Shown in pieces: positions 48,096 to 60,276 of a stretch of 64,000 bases of DNA (positions within the stretch are counted from its first letter, which is position 1; each line of letters opens with the position of its first letter). Location of the stretch: assembly GCA_958450365.1 (NCBI GenBank), contig CAUEEP010000922.1, positions 1,734,391 to 1,798,390 on the forward strand, written 5' to 3'. Source of the DNA: Mesorhabditis belari. Its lineage: Eukaryota > Nematoda > Chromadorea > Rhabditida > Rhabditidae. Both the position numbers and the translations under genes were made by a program. Below the pieces are notes generated by a model. The model did not search any database, had not been told where the DNA came from, and saw nothing but the letters and a program-made list of their open reading frames with translations.

Positions 48096-50052
48096 TACCG
48101 TATTTTTAAATATTAATACTACCATAGTGTAGCCCTTGAAAAGAGCTTTCAGAAAATGTATAACACTAATAGTTTAACTCAAAGACAAACTCAAAGACAA
48201 GGGAGTTACAGAAGCGCGAAAGTGACGATCGTTTTTCAAATATGATCTTTCATTGTCCAGTACTGTACAGTGTACAGTGTACATTCGTTTATTCATTCTT
48301 TTTTTTCAGGATCGATTCTTTTCTCAAACAATTTCAGCTTTAAAAAAGCTTTAAAAAGCTTTATGAAACCTAAACCTAACGTATCTACAAAATTGAAGTT
48401 GAAGTCGAAGTCGAAGGATAAAGTCGAAGTAGATATGCTATAGTTGAGTGGTTGAGCAAGTTCAGCAAGTTGAGCAAGTTGAGCAAAGTTATTCCAACTA
48501 TTCGTCTCTCAATCGATGTTGATCGAGCTATTCGTTCTTTTGTGTCATCGATTTAGATCAGATTAGCAGTAAGAATGGAGTTTTGCTGAAAGCTAGTCCC
48601 TTATCTTCAATTTTATTCATTAATCTTTAACATTTCAGTTAAGATGACCAGTTAAGATGTGCTTTGACCAATTAAGATACCATAGCTTTTCATTCTAAGA
48701 CTTATTGAATTGATAAGAGATGAGAAATTCTCCTCCACTGACACAAAAGTATATTCTCTACTCTATAAGGCTAAAAGTGATAATCCTAGATATTAGATCT
48801 TTAGATTTAGAACTTTTGACTTAAAATAAAGCTCATGGTATCACTTTTTCTAATCTCAACTCATTCTTTCTTTGTTAAATCTGTTAAATCATTCTCATCA
48901 GCTTTATCTCACCTCATCATAATATTCGACGGCTTTTTCCAATGAGACGACTCTTCCTCTCAAAGATCGATTCTCCTGTAAAATTTTGAAAAAAATTAAA
49001 TCCTTTCAAATCTTTGCCCATTTATCTTTAAATAATTTAAATAATTGATAATTTTGAATGGATTTAAGCTAGAATTGATGAAGTTAAAGCTAGAGGTGAA
49101 GTTAAAGTTAGAATTGCTGAAGTTAGAGCTAGAATTGATGGAGTTAAAGCTAAAATTGATGAAGTTAAAGATAGAATTGATGGAGTTAGAGCTAGAATTG
49201 ATGGATTTAAAGCTAGAAGTGAAGCTAAAGTTAGAAGTGATGAAGTTAAAGATAGAATTGATGGAGTTAGAGCTAGAAGTGAAGTTGAAGTTAGAATTGA
49301 TGTAGTTAAAGCTAGAAGTGAAGTTAAAGCTAGAATTGATAGAGTTAAAACTAGAAGTGATGAAGTTAAAGCTAGAATTGACTTTAAAGCTAGAAGTGAT
49401 GAAGTTAAAGCTAGAATTGTTGAAGTTAAAGCTAGAAGTGATGGATTTAAAGCTAGAATTGATGAAGTTAAAGCTATAAAGCTATTTAAAGCTAGTTTCC
49501 CCATACCTTTACCCAACTAGAGACATGTTGGTGGGGGAAAATTTGCTATTTATTTTTTTTTTCATTGATTGGAATGTTGGTTTGGATTGGAAATTGGAAA
49601 TTTGGAAAATTTGGAAATTGGAAAACGACAACAATGTCTAGTACATTGTTTTTCTTTTATTTAAACTTTAGCATCTTCTCCTCCAGCAAGCTAAAAAAAG
49701 AAAGGAAATGATAAAATTCTTTTTTCGATTAGCAAATTTCTTTCGAAATCTTTTCTTTTCTTTCTTTTTCTTTAATCAAAAACCTTTTTCTTCAAATTCT
49801 TTCAACTAGAAATCACAATTGAAATCATAAGAAGGGCGTTGCATTTACCGGCTTTTAATTGTCATTTGCACTTACGCTGATAAGACGAATAATGACGTCA
49901 TTTCGAGATTCGTCCAAAAAGAATGAGGTTTTCTTCAAATCCGCGGTGTTTTCCTGTAAATAGTGATTGATTGTGAGGCTCCTATGGCTCTCATATGGCT
50001 CGTATGGCACTCGGATGGCTTTGTGGGCATCAGGAATCAGTGGGGGAGCCAT
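47234..50052 (-). CDS. coiled-coil RING-finger protein, probable E3 ubiquitin ligase
   Basis: Five minus-strand exons, 166 residues: 50052-49876, 49690-49667 (24-nt exon, least certain), 48975-48913, 47786-47673, 47356-47234. Heptad-like charged segments (SLRGRVVSLEKAVEYYDE; LRSRLEKLELQQ) precede a C-terminal C3HC4 RING: CCVC, then YPCRHIVMCSKC, then CPMC. RINGs at the extreme C-terminus after a coiled coil are typical of small E3 ligases; substrate unknown. The ATG at 50052 is in a frame that stays open upstream, and the AG before CGGGAA matches the phase of the MSP gene's last visible exon, so this could be the 3' half of that gene. A partial inverted copy is at 60.3-60.8 kb. Confidence 0.75.
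47395..47582. repeat. TTAGGC telomere-type array in the RING intron
   Basis: About 28 hexamers, mostly perfect TTAGGC with TTAGGGC and TCAGGC variants, between the two exons that encode the RING. Confidence 0.92.
48031..48265. mobile_element. MITE, family D copy 2
   Basis: Same arms as 37148-37380 (CGTCACTTTCGCGCGTCTGT); intact right end CATTGTCCAGTACTG followed by TA. In a RING-gene intron; its left half is also in the inverted duplication. Confidence 0.87.
49045..49490. repeat. GAAGTTAAAGCTAGAATTGAT array
   Basis: About 22 units of 18-21 bp in a RING-gene intron. Open in two frames through repetition only. Confidence 0.93.
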
Positions 50053-50486
50053 TTCCCGCTTCGATATAATTTTTCCGGTGATTGGGGAGATTTTTGGTGA
50101 AATTAGAAATAAAATGTTTAATTTTCCTTAACTCAATTCGTTGCTCTTGCAAATTTTTACTAACTAGCATACCGGCAAAAAAAAGAGTCTGGCAGAAGGT
50201 GCGCTTTGGCAAAGACAAGCTTTAAGTAACAACTACTGGTGCTAATGAAAGCTGAAAGTTGCTTGAGCTACGGTAACCCTACTAAACGCTACGTTACAGT
50301 AACCATACTAAACGCTACGTTAAAGTAACCCTACTAAACGCTACGTTACAGTAACCCTACTGTATGCAAATCTGTATGAAAACTATGACAAGCGCCTTTC
50401 TGCATGCATAAAAGTTGTCAGACTACGGAATACAGTAATCCCGCTGAGAAATCTCTTCAAAATTCATTAACATTAGTAAAATGGAC

Positions 50487-50937
50487 AGTTTACAGTAGAC
50501 TTCGGAAAACAAAACTTAACCAAAACCAAAACTACCAAAACCAAAACCATAACAAAACCAAAACCAAAACAAACCAAAACCAAAACCAAAACTAACCAAA
50601 ACTCGCCAATATCTCGCGACTGGGAGGAGCTAGCGAAAATCTGTTTGCAGATTTGAAATCAGCATCCAAAAATCTATCCCATAGACTATTTTTTGTTTCG
50701 AAATTTCGAGGTCGTGTTTTGGTCCTTTTTTTCGGCCGCGAGATTTTGTGGAGTGAGATAAAGTGAAAGGCTAATTTGCATTTTACATTCAAATTTGCAT
50801 TTTACAATTTTAAATTTACATGTTAATTTATATACAAATTGAGTTTTGGTTTGTTTTGCTTTGGTGTTTTGGTTTTGGTTTTGGTTTTGGTTTTGGTTTT
50901 GGTTTTGGTTTTGTTTGCCGAAGTCTAGTTTACAGCA
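50487..50937. mobile_element. TIR element with CCAAAA-rich arms
   Basis: Left AGTTTACAGTAGACTTCGG then (AACCAAAACC); right (GGTTTTGGTTTTG) then CCGAAGTCTAGTTTACAG. About 450 bp, no ORF. Between the RING and MSP genes. Confidence 0.65.
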
Positions 50938-51333
50938 CTTTTAAAGTCCTAAAAAGTACTGATTCAAGCTAGTTTAGCATTGATTCAGGCTAGCAAACTA
51001 GTTTAGCATTTATTTCAACTTTCAACTAGTTTCAACAAGTTTAGCACACTGCACATCGGCGCGAAAATGCGTTTTCTATCGGATTTTGCTGGGAGTACCT
51101 TTTTTAGATGCGGAAAATTGTGCTGATTCCGAATCTGAAGGAATTTTCCAAATCCCCTTGACAGAAATTTTTTAAATTTAGTTTTAGCGGTTTTTTGGTC
51201 ATTTTGAATGGGAAATTTTGTGGTACCCTGCAGTTTGGGGCTCGTAACTCGACAACGAGGGTCTAGAACCAAAAACGAGCACAGTGCACTGAGCTAGAGC
51301 TGGTTTTCGGTTTGGTCTTTTTTATCGAATCGA

Positions 51334-51492
51334 ATGGATCCAGAAAAGGGAAAGAAAGATCTCCGATATTTGGTAGACTCAATGAATAACTTCAATCAAT
51401 TTGCCAACTACGAAAACCGCCCGGGCGCAAATTTAGAGAAGAATATCTTTCTTTTTAAAGTATCTACAAAGCGAAAATCTCTATGCAAATGA
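51334..51492 (+). other. small open frame, uncertain
   Basis: ATG at 51334, 52 codons, TGA at 51490-51492 (MDPEKGKKDLRYLVDSMNNF at the start). Composition is coding-like, but no family, splice partner or conservation can be seen. Opposite strand to its neighbours. Confidence 0.2.
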
Positions 51493-51861
51493 ATGTAAAT
51501 GTAAAGATGAGCAAGATGTTGTTTGTGCGATCGCGTAAACGCTCGCCATCTCGCAAACTCCTTCAGATAAGGGGCTTCTCTTTTTGAGTCGGTTATCTTA
51601 TTCGTAAAGCTACAGTAGGCGTTAAGTAGTGCTCTCTAACTACGCCTAAAAGGCGAAGCCGCGGAAGGCGAAGGCGAAGGCAGTGAGAGAGCAATTTTGT
51701 GCCGCTTTATACCGTCATTTATTTTTAAATCCCCAATTTACCTCAATTTACCTTAAATTTGGCTACATTTTGCTCCAGAAATTCACCCATTTAAACCTTT
51801 AAAACTCTCTTTTTACTTTGAAAAACCTCAACTCTTATAAAATTTCCCATTAAAAGCTCAC

Positions 51862-53279
51862 CTGTTTCTCTAAATTTTCCTTTTTCTCTTGCAATTTCTC
51901 CTTTTCTTTTGCTTTCCTTTTGCAAACTTGCTCGTCTTCACTTGACGATGCCTCAGTATCGTGGAAAGTCTAAAGAAAACAAATCCAAATCAAAAAACAA
52001 TAATAAAACCCATAAATCTTCCTCAAATGGAAGAATTCTGACTCGAATTGGCATCTCAATGACATCAAGAAGGTCGACGTACTGAAAAGTTTTCTATTTT
52101 CTATTTTCTATTTTCTTATTTTCTTATTTTCTTATTTTTAAGCTTGTTTTCAAGCTTATTCTCAAGTAGTTTAAGCTCAAAAACTAGAAACCCTCTCTGT
52201 CTGGCACAGTTGATTTCTATTTTTTTCTATTTGATCCTATTCTCTCCTATTCTCTCTTATTCTCTCCTATTAACTGCACTAGAAAGGATCGGTTTTGTTT
52301 TTTTGAGCTTTTGAGCACAGAGTTCATCCAAATCATGAAATATTTCTTTTAGCCTCAATAAATAACAATTATAATCTAATAGCACCTTCCAAAATGTTCT
52401 CATATCTGAGTTTGAGGCGGCTGTGGTGCTTTGCAAAACGAAATGCAATGGTTGAGCCGAATGTCGAACGGATGCAATCGACGGAAGAATGAAAGAGATC
52501 TCCACGGATTGATTTGGCAGTAATTTTCCTAGAAATTGAGTCTAACAGTCTAGCAATTCCTAGAGTCTAGCAGTTCCTAGAGTCTAGCAATTCCTAGATT
52601 CTAGCAAATCCTAGAGTCTAGCAATTCCTAGAGTCTAGCAATTCCTAGAGTCTAGCAATTGATTGATCAAAGAAAAAAAAGAGTACCTGAGATCGGGCTG
52701 ACGTGAAGCGAATAGTAAACAGAATGCGTGGAGCAAACCCGATAGAAAATTGTGCTCGTTGATGGATTGAAGACACGGAGAGAGGCTTTCATTTTGTGCG
52801 GAGAGCCGAGCGCGACACCTGAAACGTTTTGGTGAGCCAGAAGGGTTGTGTTTACACGCTTGTTTTTGCACATAGTGCATCGAGCAATTGTGCTTTGTGC
52901 TCAAAAAGTGTAAACAAATCCTCTCTGGTGGCTTCTCTCGTTTCTCGATTTTCCCTTAGAAACTAAAGGATTTCCGGAAGAAAAACGAAGAGAAAACGAT
53001 GCCGAGTGCACTAGAAGGGATGTGTTTACACTTTTTGTGTACATAGTACATCAAGCAACTGTACTTTGTGTTTAAAAAGTGTAAACACATCCTCTCTAGT
53101 GGCTGCTATCGATTTCTCGATTTTCCCTTAAAAACTAAAGGATCTCCGGAAGAAAAACGAAGAGAAAACGATGCCGAGTGCACTAGAAAGCTTTTGTTTA
53201 TACTTTTTGAGCATAAATTACAGTATTTTTTCATAAATTTACCTCGAAATATCAGCTCATCTGGCTCGATATCCACCAT
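51862..53279 (-). CDS. MSP-domain (PapD-like, VAP-type) protein, at least the N-terminal 164 residues
   Basis: Minus-strand exons 53279-53243, 52818-52687, 52528-52386, 52081-52010 and 51969-51862, all phase-consistent. Starts MVDIEPDELIFRG, then SLRVFNPSTSTIFYRV, SVYYSLHVSPISGKLLPNQS and VEISFIL, the strand order of the major-sperm-protein fold (VAP-like domains that bind FFAT peptides or dimerise). After the domain comes RVRILPFEEDLW, a short acidic piece (ASSSEDE) and a Lys/Glu-rich coiled coil (KRKAKEKEKLQEKKENLEKQ). The last visible exon ends at GTGAGC with no stop, so at least one more exon exists. It is either nearby and unseen or the RING exons from 50059 down. No transmembrane anchor seen. 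Confidence 0.75.
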
Positions 53280-53780
53280 TTTTGAAGAGATGATTAACAA
53301 AAGAGATTAACCCTTAAATTTCAAAAAGAATTTCAATGCAAAACTGATTGAAGAATATTTATGTGAAAAAGGGTGAGAGAAAGAGAGAAATTGCCAAGTC
53401 TAAAGCTTCTCATTTGTGCACTAGATGTGGTGTGTTTACGGGATGAACTCATCTGCCAGTTCTCGGCCAAGCACAAGACAATACTTTATGCTCAAGCGGT
53501 GTAAACGCACCATTTCTGGTGCACTGAATCTTCTATTCTTTTGTCGAATACTGAAGCAAACCAAAGGGAAATCTTAGCTCTCACTTGGCCGATGGCTCTT
53601 CGTAAACGCATCCCATCTAGCGCCGCGATTTCGAGTTCCAGATTTGATTTGAAGGAGAAAGGTAGGAGTTCCAAATCAAATCTGGAACAATTTTTTGTCT
53701 TTCTCTCTCGCGAAGGACGCCGAAAAGTTTAAGGTTGCCGTCAGAACACCAGAAAGAATGCGTTTACAAAAAGTACACCG
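52860..53780. repeat. cluster of the dispersed TTTGTGCTC/GTAAACACATCC motif
   Basis: Seven or more copies in both orientations, e.g. GTGTAAACAAATCCTCTCT at about 52905, GTGCACTAGAAGGGATGTG at 53008, GTGTAAACACATCCTCTC at 53079, GTGCACTAGAAAGC at 53179, and others near 53420, 53500, 53600 and 53745. Overlaps the 5' part of the MSP gene and its upstream region. Confidence 0.75.
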
Positions 53781-53879
53781 AAAAACAAGCCGATAATTAG
53801 CTACTGAATCAATATCTTTATAAAACTCGATCGAAAACAATGCCAAACAATGCCAAACAACAAAAACGTTCACTGTTCG

Positions 53880-54480
53880 GAGGGGTTATCTTGTGATTTG
53901 AAGAGTGAATGAAAGAGAATAGGAGAAAAGTGAGAGGAAATTTTGCAGAGAAAGAGAAAGAGAAATAGAGAGAGAAAGAAAGAGAGAAAGAGAAAGAGAA
54001 AGAGAGGAAGAGTGAGACAAATACTGAGTGACACCCGAACGATTAGGCAAATCACTCACAAGGGAATGTCAACTCTTCTCTCACTGGGTGTAGTGACCAA
54101 ATGACATGTGCCACGGTTTATTCAATCCAGAATTCAACGCCGATTCTGAATGAATCCCTTTCCGCTGTGGAGTATTCGATTAAAAATTATAAGCATTCAA
54201 GGCTTTTTTTTATGGGATTTCAAGACTCGAGTTTATAACCAGATTTCTGCACCTTTCCGAAGCAGTAGTGGTCGAAAAAAGACAGAAATATGGATTATAG
54301 GAAAAAAATGATGCAAAGATTGGTTGAAAGATCTGATTGGCAAAAGTTTGATGATGATTATCAATATGTTTCGCTTTAGAATCGAAGAAGGAATAGCTTT
54401 AGGGAGATTTGGACGGATTTGATTTATGCTTTAGCCTCTGAAATACCACTTATGCCAAGTATAACAAGCCTTTGCATCCC
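53880..54480. other. no gene seen
   Basis: GAGAAAGA purine repeat at about 53943-54010, then AT-rich sequence without coding sense. Confidence 0.7.
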
Positions 54481-54489
54481 CCCCGGCAA

Positions 54490-54565
54490 ACATGGCTATG
54501 GCCGACTGGCTAAGAGCCTCGTATCTCAGTCATGGGGTCGAGGGTTCAATCCCCTGTCTGACTTT
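54490..54565 (+). tRNA. tRNA-like remnant
   Basis: TATGGCCGACTGGCTAAGAGCC (class II-type A box) and GAGGGTTCAATCCCCTG (B box) with CTCAGTCA between. No acceptor stem. Sequence from 54566 to 55730 shows no gene. Confidence 0.4.
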
Positions 54566-55734
54566 TTTGGTTCTTCTTTTAATAATTAGCGAATTTCAGT
54601 GGTTACACTTTGAATTCTTTATGTTTTTTATATACAAGTTCTTTATATTTATAAGATTCTTCTTTATAATATTTATAAAATTGTTCTTTATAATGTTTAT
54701 AAGACTCTTCTTTGGCTCTTTGCCGTAAGTAATTGGCTTATTGATTTCAGTATGTATTGTATGATTAAGTATCACTGTGCATTTCTCTATGATTTCTTTC
54801 ACTTTATCGTTTGAATAAAGTATTATTATTAAGATTTATAAGATTGTTCTTTATAATATTTATAAGATTCTTCTTTATAAGATATTCTTTCAGATCTTTC
54901 AGATTTCAGATTCAAATCATTTCTTGGAATAAATAAGTAAAAGAAAAACAGACTTTTTCCAGTTATTATCCATTATTATCCAGTTATTATCCATTTTCTT
55001 TCGGCCAAGTAATAGAGCTGAGTTTTTCTGGGATCTGGGATTTTATCGAAACCGGCTCTATAAATGAAAAGTTGAACTTGGTCTAAAACAGAACCCAAAA
55101 AGCTTTTTGAACAAAAAAAAGAGGATAAGAAATTCGAATGCTTAAGTCTGTTATCAAAAATTAGCTTTACGAAGGGGTTGCTTTGATGAAATTAAGTAAA
55201 TAAAGCAGAAAGATTTCAAAAAAGTCATAAAATTGAAGAGTTTTGGAAGAAAATCGGAAAAAAAACTACAAAAATTAGCAATTTTTCAGTTCTTTTTTCA
55301 AATTTGAAAGTTTAGAAGAACGATTGACGGTTTATTCAAAGAAACGAATTAAAAACAATATTTATTTCTTCAATGTTTCATTTCGATCAACTTTTGAGTG
55401 TGTTTGCTTATGTGAAACACTTTAGCAAACAAGAAAATGTTTGATTTGAACCCAGAGAACTTTAGAGTTAAAATAGAAAAGAGAAAAAAAAACCGCTTGT
55501 TTGACCGCTTGGGTCAAACAAGCGGTTTTTTTTGATGTCAAACGAATTATTTTGCTATAAAATAAGTACAAAAAGAAAGCGTTTACCTTTTCTGTTACAG
55601 AACAAAGTACGAGCCAGGTGTGGCAAAAGAAAACAAGATCAATTTGAACCGTTGCTTTGCTTTTTTTGCCTTCTGGTACACTCTACATTCAAATGATTGA
55701 ATCAGTGATCGGTTTAATTAAGCAATTGGCTCTA

Positions 55735-56110
55735 GAACAGCTTCGGCTCTAGAACAGCTTCGGCTCTAGAACAGCTTCAGCTCTAGAACAGCTTCCGCTC
55801 TAGAACAGCTTCGGCTCTAGAACGGCTTCGGCTCTAGAATAGCTTCGGCTCTAGAACAGCTTCAGCTCTAGAACAGCTTCAGCTCTAGAATAGCTTCGGC
55901 TCTAGAACAGCTTCAAAACAGCTCTAAAAGAGCTACAAAACCAATTCATCTAAAAAAGAAACGTTTTAAATTACAGTTTGCTCTCGGCTCTCGAACGGCT
56001 TCGGCTCTAGAACAGCTTCGGCTCTAGAACAGCTTCAAAACAGCTCTAAAAGTGCTTCAAATCAGCTCTAAAAGAGCTTCAAAACAGCTCTAGAACAGCT
56101 TCAAAACAAG
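55735..56110. repeat. GGCTCTAGAACAGCTTC 17-bp array
   Basis: About 18 units in two blocks; XbaI-like TCTAGA in each. Two dispersed-motif copies follow at about 56212 and 56308. Confidence 0.94.
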
Positions 56111-56705
56111 TTCATTTAAAAAAGGAACGTTTTCAATTATAGTTTGCTAGCATTTGAAGCACAGGAATATCACTGGAAATAGGATAGAAATATCACTAGA
56201 AAACGATTCAAAAGTGTGCCAGAAAGTGTGCGTTTAGTGATGAGCATAGGCTAATAAATAGTAAGATTATAAAGAAGTTACTGGAAAAGAAAAGAAAATG
56301 AAGCAGATGTGCCAGAAAGCTTGCGTTTAAGCATAAAGAAGATGGCTTGGATAGCTTGGAAGCTGAAAGGATAGCTGAAAACATCAAAACTCATTAAAAG
56401 TTGACATTTTTTACGCAAAGACAATCCAATCGATGTCTTTTCTATGCAACGAAGCGTTCCATTACCTCTTCTTTCTCCATTTCCCCCCTTTTCCCCTTTT
56501 CCTCTTTTTCAATCATTTTCTCATAAAATCGAACCTGTTCTTTTTCTCTTTTTAGTCTTTTAATGTGCTCAAGTCAACAAAAACAGTTGGATCGTTTGGG
56601 AAAATTTTGTGTCAAATAAATAAGATCAAGTTTTTCGCACGTAAAAGGACAAGTTTACAAGGTTTATTGCCAAAAAAATGGATCACTTTTAGGTTGACAT
56701 TGATT

Positions 56706-57874
56706 GATAAAGAATTGACAAAATATTGATTTAAATTCAGAAAAAGATCAATTTGATGAATTTGAATGTCAAGTAAAGTAATTGAAAGTCATCTTTTAGC
56801 TTTTATTTTCCTTTTCACGGTTTATTGACTTACCAAAGTTATTACTCTAAAGTTGCGCAAGAAGTTTGGAAGAAGTTTGGAAGTTTGGAACAATGGAAGA
56901 CCAAGTTCTGCTTTCTAAATATTGAATTGTAATTGAAAATTTGAATTTTCTAAGTTTTAGGATTCAGAATGGAAGAGGATTGAGAATTGAATAGGATTGA
57001 GAATTGAATAGGATTGAGAATCGAAGAGGATTGAGAATCGAAGAGGATTGAGAATCGAAGAGGATTGAGAATCGAAGAGGATTGAGAATTGAACAGGATT
57101 GAGAATCGAAGAGGATTGAGAATCGAAGAGGATTGAGAATCGAAGAGGATTCAGTATCGAATAGGATTCAGAATCGAAGAGGATTGAGAAACAAATAGGA
57201 TTGAGAATCAAATAGGATTGAGAATCGAATCGGATTCAGAATCGAATAGAAATCCAAGAAACTCGCAAACTCGTAAAACTTAAAATTTTACGTAACTGCA
57301 AAATCTCTGTCAACACAACTCATCCAGAAAAATCTCAAGCATTCAATGTTTTCTCAAAAATAACAAAAATCTGTTTTTGGCTCCTTATCAAAATGCATTG
57401 TTTTCCCTTTTTCAGTCGAGTTTCAGTTTTTCAATGATTTTCTACCGCTAGCCAGAGAGAAGAACGGGAAATCAGCTGATTTTCGAGAAAAAAGGAAGAT
57501 CAGGTCAATAGAATTGATAGAAATGACTAATGGAAAGTGGTTTATTGATGAAACTTCTTGAAACGTTTAATTTGCTAAAGAGTTTTGCTAGAGTTTTGCT
57601 AGAGTTTTGCTAGAGTTTTGCTAGAGTTTTGCTAAAGAGTTTCATGTTTCTGGTTACTGTATAAAACGATATTCTTTTAAAGGGATCAGAAAGAATCAGA
57701 AGAAGAACTATCGCATTAGGGAGTTGGCTACTATGACTCTCTTGAATTTTAGTTCTTCGGATATAAACAAGCATTTTAGTTGAAACAAATTTGATCCTGA
57801 ACGAACAACATAGTTTAATCGAAAATCTATTCACCATTATTATTGATTATTTCTTCTTATCTTTTGCGCAAAGA
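56706..57874. repeat. direct segmental duplication, copy 1
   Basis: Aligns with 62575-63490 in the same orientation, 5.9 kb apart. Contains a 17-bp array GAGGATTGAGAATCGAA (56965-57250) that has changed unit and number in the second copy. No gene recognised inside. Confidence 0.88.
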
Positions 57875-57913
57875 ATTGATGAAATTGTGTTGAAGAAAAA
57901 TCAAGAAATTATA

Positions 57914-59100
57914 TTGGGTTGGTGAATTGAAAACTGCGGGACTTTGAACTAAAATTTAGTCAACATAAAACCACCAATTCATTCCAAATAATTCCCATTA
58001 TTATTGACGACTTCTGCCCATTTTACAGGCAATTTGCGGATTCCTCTTTCGTGATAGGATTTTGGTTTTAAATCGAAAAACTCTCAAAGCCAATTTTTGA
58101 CTGATTCTTCCGAATTGAAGTGTTCTCCATAAGTGTTCTCCTCGGAGCTCGGAAGCTGTCATAATTCTTTTATCTTTATCACTATTTGTAAAGTGAACCT
58201 GGTCTTATCACGCTTTCAAAATCTTGATTAAGAACTAGTTAGTCCAGTTTGAAGGTAAAAATATCTCACATTTTACCTAAATCATTGAATTATAGGAGTC
58301 AGTGCATCCCCGAAGCCTGCCTGAGAGTCACTCGGATGCCGACATTCGCATGATCAAGTATTTTTGATGGAAAGGTTTAAGTACAAGATTTTGCTGGTCA
58401 GGTTAAAGTAGTTAGCGATCAGCGTCAACTAGTTGTAAGTGGCAGCAGTACCGCTTTATAAACAGTTTTCGAGTCATTTGAAAGAATACTATTGGGTTGG
58501 TGAATTGAAAACTGTGGGACTTTGAACTAGGGTATTCAATATAAACGATCAATTCATTCAATTCCCATTATTATTGACGACTTCCGCCCATTTTACAGGC
58601 AATTTGCGAAGATTCCTCTTTCGTAGTAGGTTTTTGGTTTTTGAATCGAAAACTTTCAAGCCAATTTTATTCTTCCAGAATTGAAGTGTTCTCCGCAAGC
58701 TCATTACTCATCCTCAGGTCATAGTAATCAAGGGAAGAGGTCCGGACTGTGTGAGGAATGCAAGTTCGCATAAATAGCCCAAACAGGGCTATTTATTTTA
58801 ACGACTCAGTTTGCAACAGAGCTCATTACTCATGATCGGATGAGGGCGCGCGTTGTCGTGGATGAGAACGATGCTTTGACTTGGAGGGCTATTCTTCTTC
58901 AGGGGAGTTCATTCACCTTTCCCAACCGTTCACTGTATTTGATTGCATTGTAACTCTATCTTTCCATGTCTTGTCTGTGTCTTGCTATCCAGCAACTCCC
59001 AGTACAAGTGTGTGAGACTCAAAAATGGAGGACTGGAGTGTGTGTCAACTCCAGTATTTCGTTTGAGCACTCTTCAAAGCAACCCATTTTGGTGTTAACC
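57914..59100 (-). pseudogene. decayed mariner, overlapping ends of two copies
   Basis: Two starts of TTGGGTTGGTGAATTGAAAA, each after TA, at 57914 and 58492. Minus-strand peptides: HERGIRKLPVKWAEVVNNNG near 57990-58060 (mariner C-terminus), again near 58560-58640, SHSPDLFP near 58750 (third Asp region) and SIVLIHDNARPHP near 58840-58885 (second Asp region). Many frame breaks; the N-terminal end was not found. Confidence 0.7.
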
Positions 59101-59931
59101 GAAGAGTTGTAGAGAATCAAGCGGGCTTATAGCCAAATTTCAAAGATACACTTAGTAGTTTCGCTTAAATGCAAATTTACATTACAATTTGCTTGAAATT
59201 CGTAAGAATTTGGCATTTCTTGAAGCAGTTTTGATCGTTCATTTGAATACCAACGATTTTAGAGGTTACTCTCCAGCTTTTCCACCGTGACTAAAATGGG
59301 TTTCTTTGAGAAGTGCTCAAACTGGAGTTCTCCATCAGCTTTTGACTTTTTGTCCTTCAACCTTTAGGCGGAGTTCACTTCGTAAACGCACCTTATCTGG
59401 TGTAGCGCTGAGAATTCGACTGTAATTTACTGTACGGTGAATCGTAGTTTGAAGACTCTGAGTCGAAGCTTGAAGATCGTTTCCCGGCAAGAAGATGCAA
59501 GAGTTTGAATTCTTTCAATTCTTGCAAAAATCTTCTCTCTTCGATTATAAAAACATTTTTTTCCTTTTTTGAACTTTTCAACTATCATAAGATTTTCAAA
59601 AATAGTCATAATGTTTTTAAAAAAGGAAAATGTTGATCTCAATTTCGATACATATAATTTACGCTTTTTCCAGGTAACAGCTTCAAACTTTTTTTTCTTG
59701 GGTGATTATCTTTATTTTTGGGATCTCATGAATTCTCTGCGAAGTTTTTGAACTTATCGTTTAGTCATTTCAAACGCAAAAAGGCTTTCCGGATTTTTCG
59801 GAGAGATCCACTAGAAGGATAAGCTGCAAAAAGGTGAGATTTGAGTATGTACATTCGTTTGGCTTTTGATCATTTGACATTTGAAATCATTTGACAAAGT
59901 CTGCTATAAGTTTTAGAAATTTCTTTAAATT

Positions 59932-59962
59932 TCGGCGCCGACCTCATTCTCCCCAACCCATG
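59932..59962. mobile_element. solo end of the TTGGGTTGGGGA family
   Basis: CGGCGCCGACCTCATTCTCC then CCAACCCA equals the right end of the element at 61350-61867. It abuts the right arm of the inverted duplication. Confidence 0.65.
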
Positions 59963-60276
59963 TTAGATACGGTAAACAAGGGAGTTACAGACGCGCGAGG
60001 GACGATCTTTTTTCTAATCGCGATATTTCGTTGTGTTTGTATAACCAGAATATCAAAGAAAAAAAGTAAATAAATCCGAAATCATTGATGTTGTTGGAAT
60101 TTATGGCCAATTAAGTAATATAAATTAACATTTCATTGATAAAAGCAGCTATCGAAAACTTTCATTCTAAACAGTTATCTTAGTATAAATGATTCGTAGT
60201 AACTACAACATAAACATTTGTAGATCATTTGGCAGATCATTCCAGACCATTCGAACCATCAAAATCAATATTTCAG

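Noticed and set aside
49045..49516. Repetitive LKLELMK and LALTSSIL frames
   Set aside because: Intronic 18-21-bp satellite of the RING gene.
53888..54060. Possible membrane protein on the minus strand (LFLFLSFFLSLFLF)
   Set aside because: Translation of a GAGAAAGA purine repeat.
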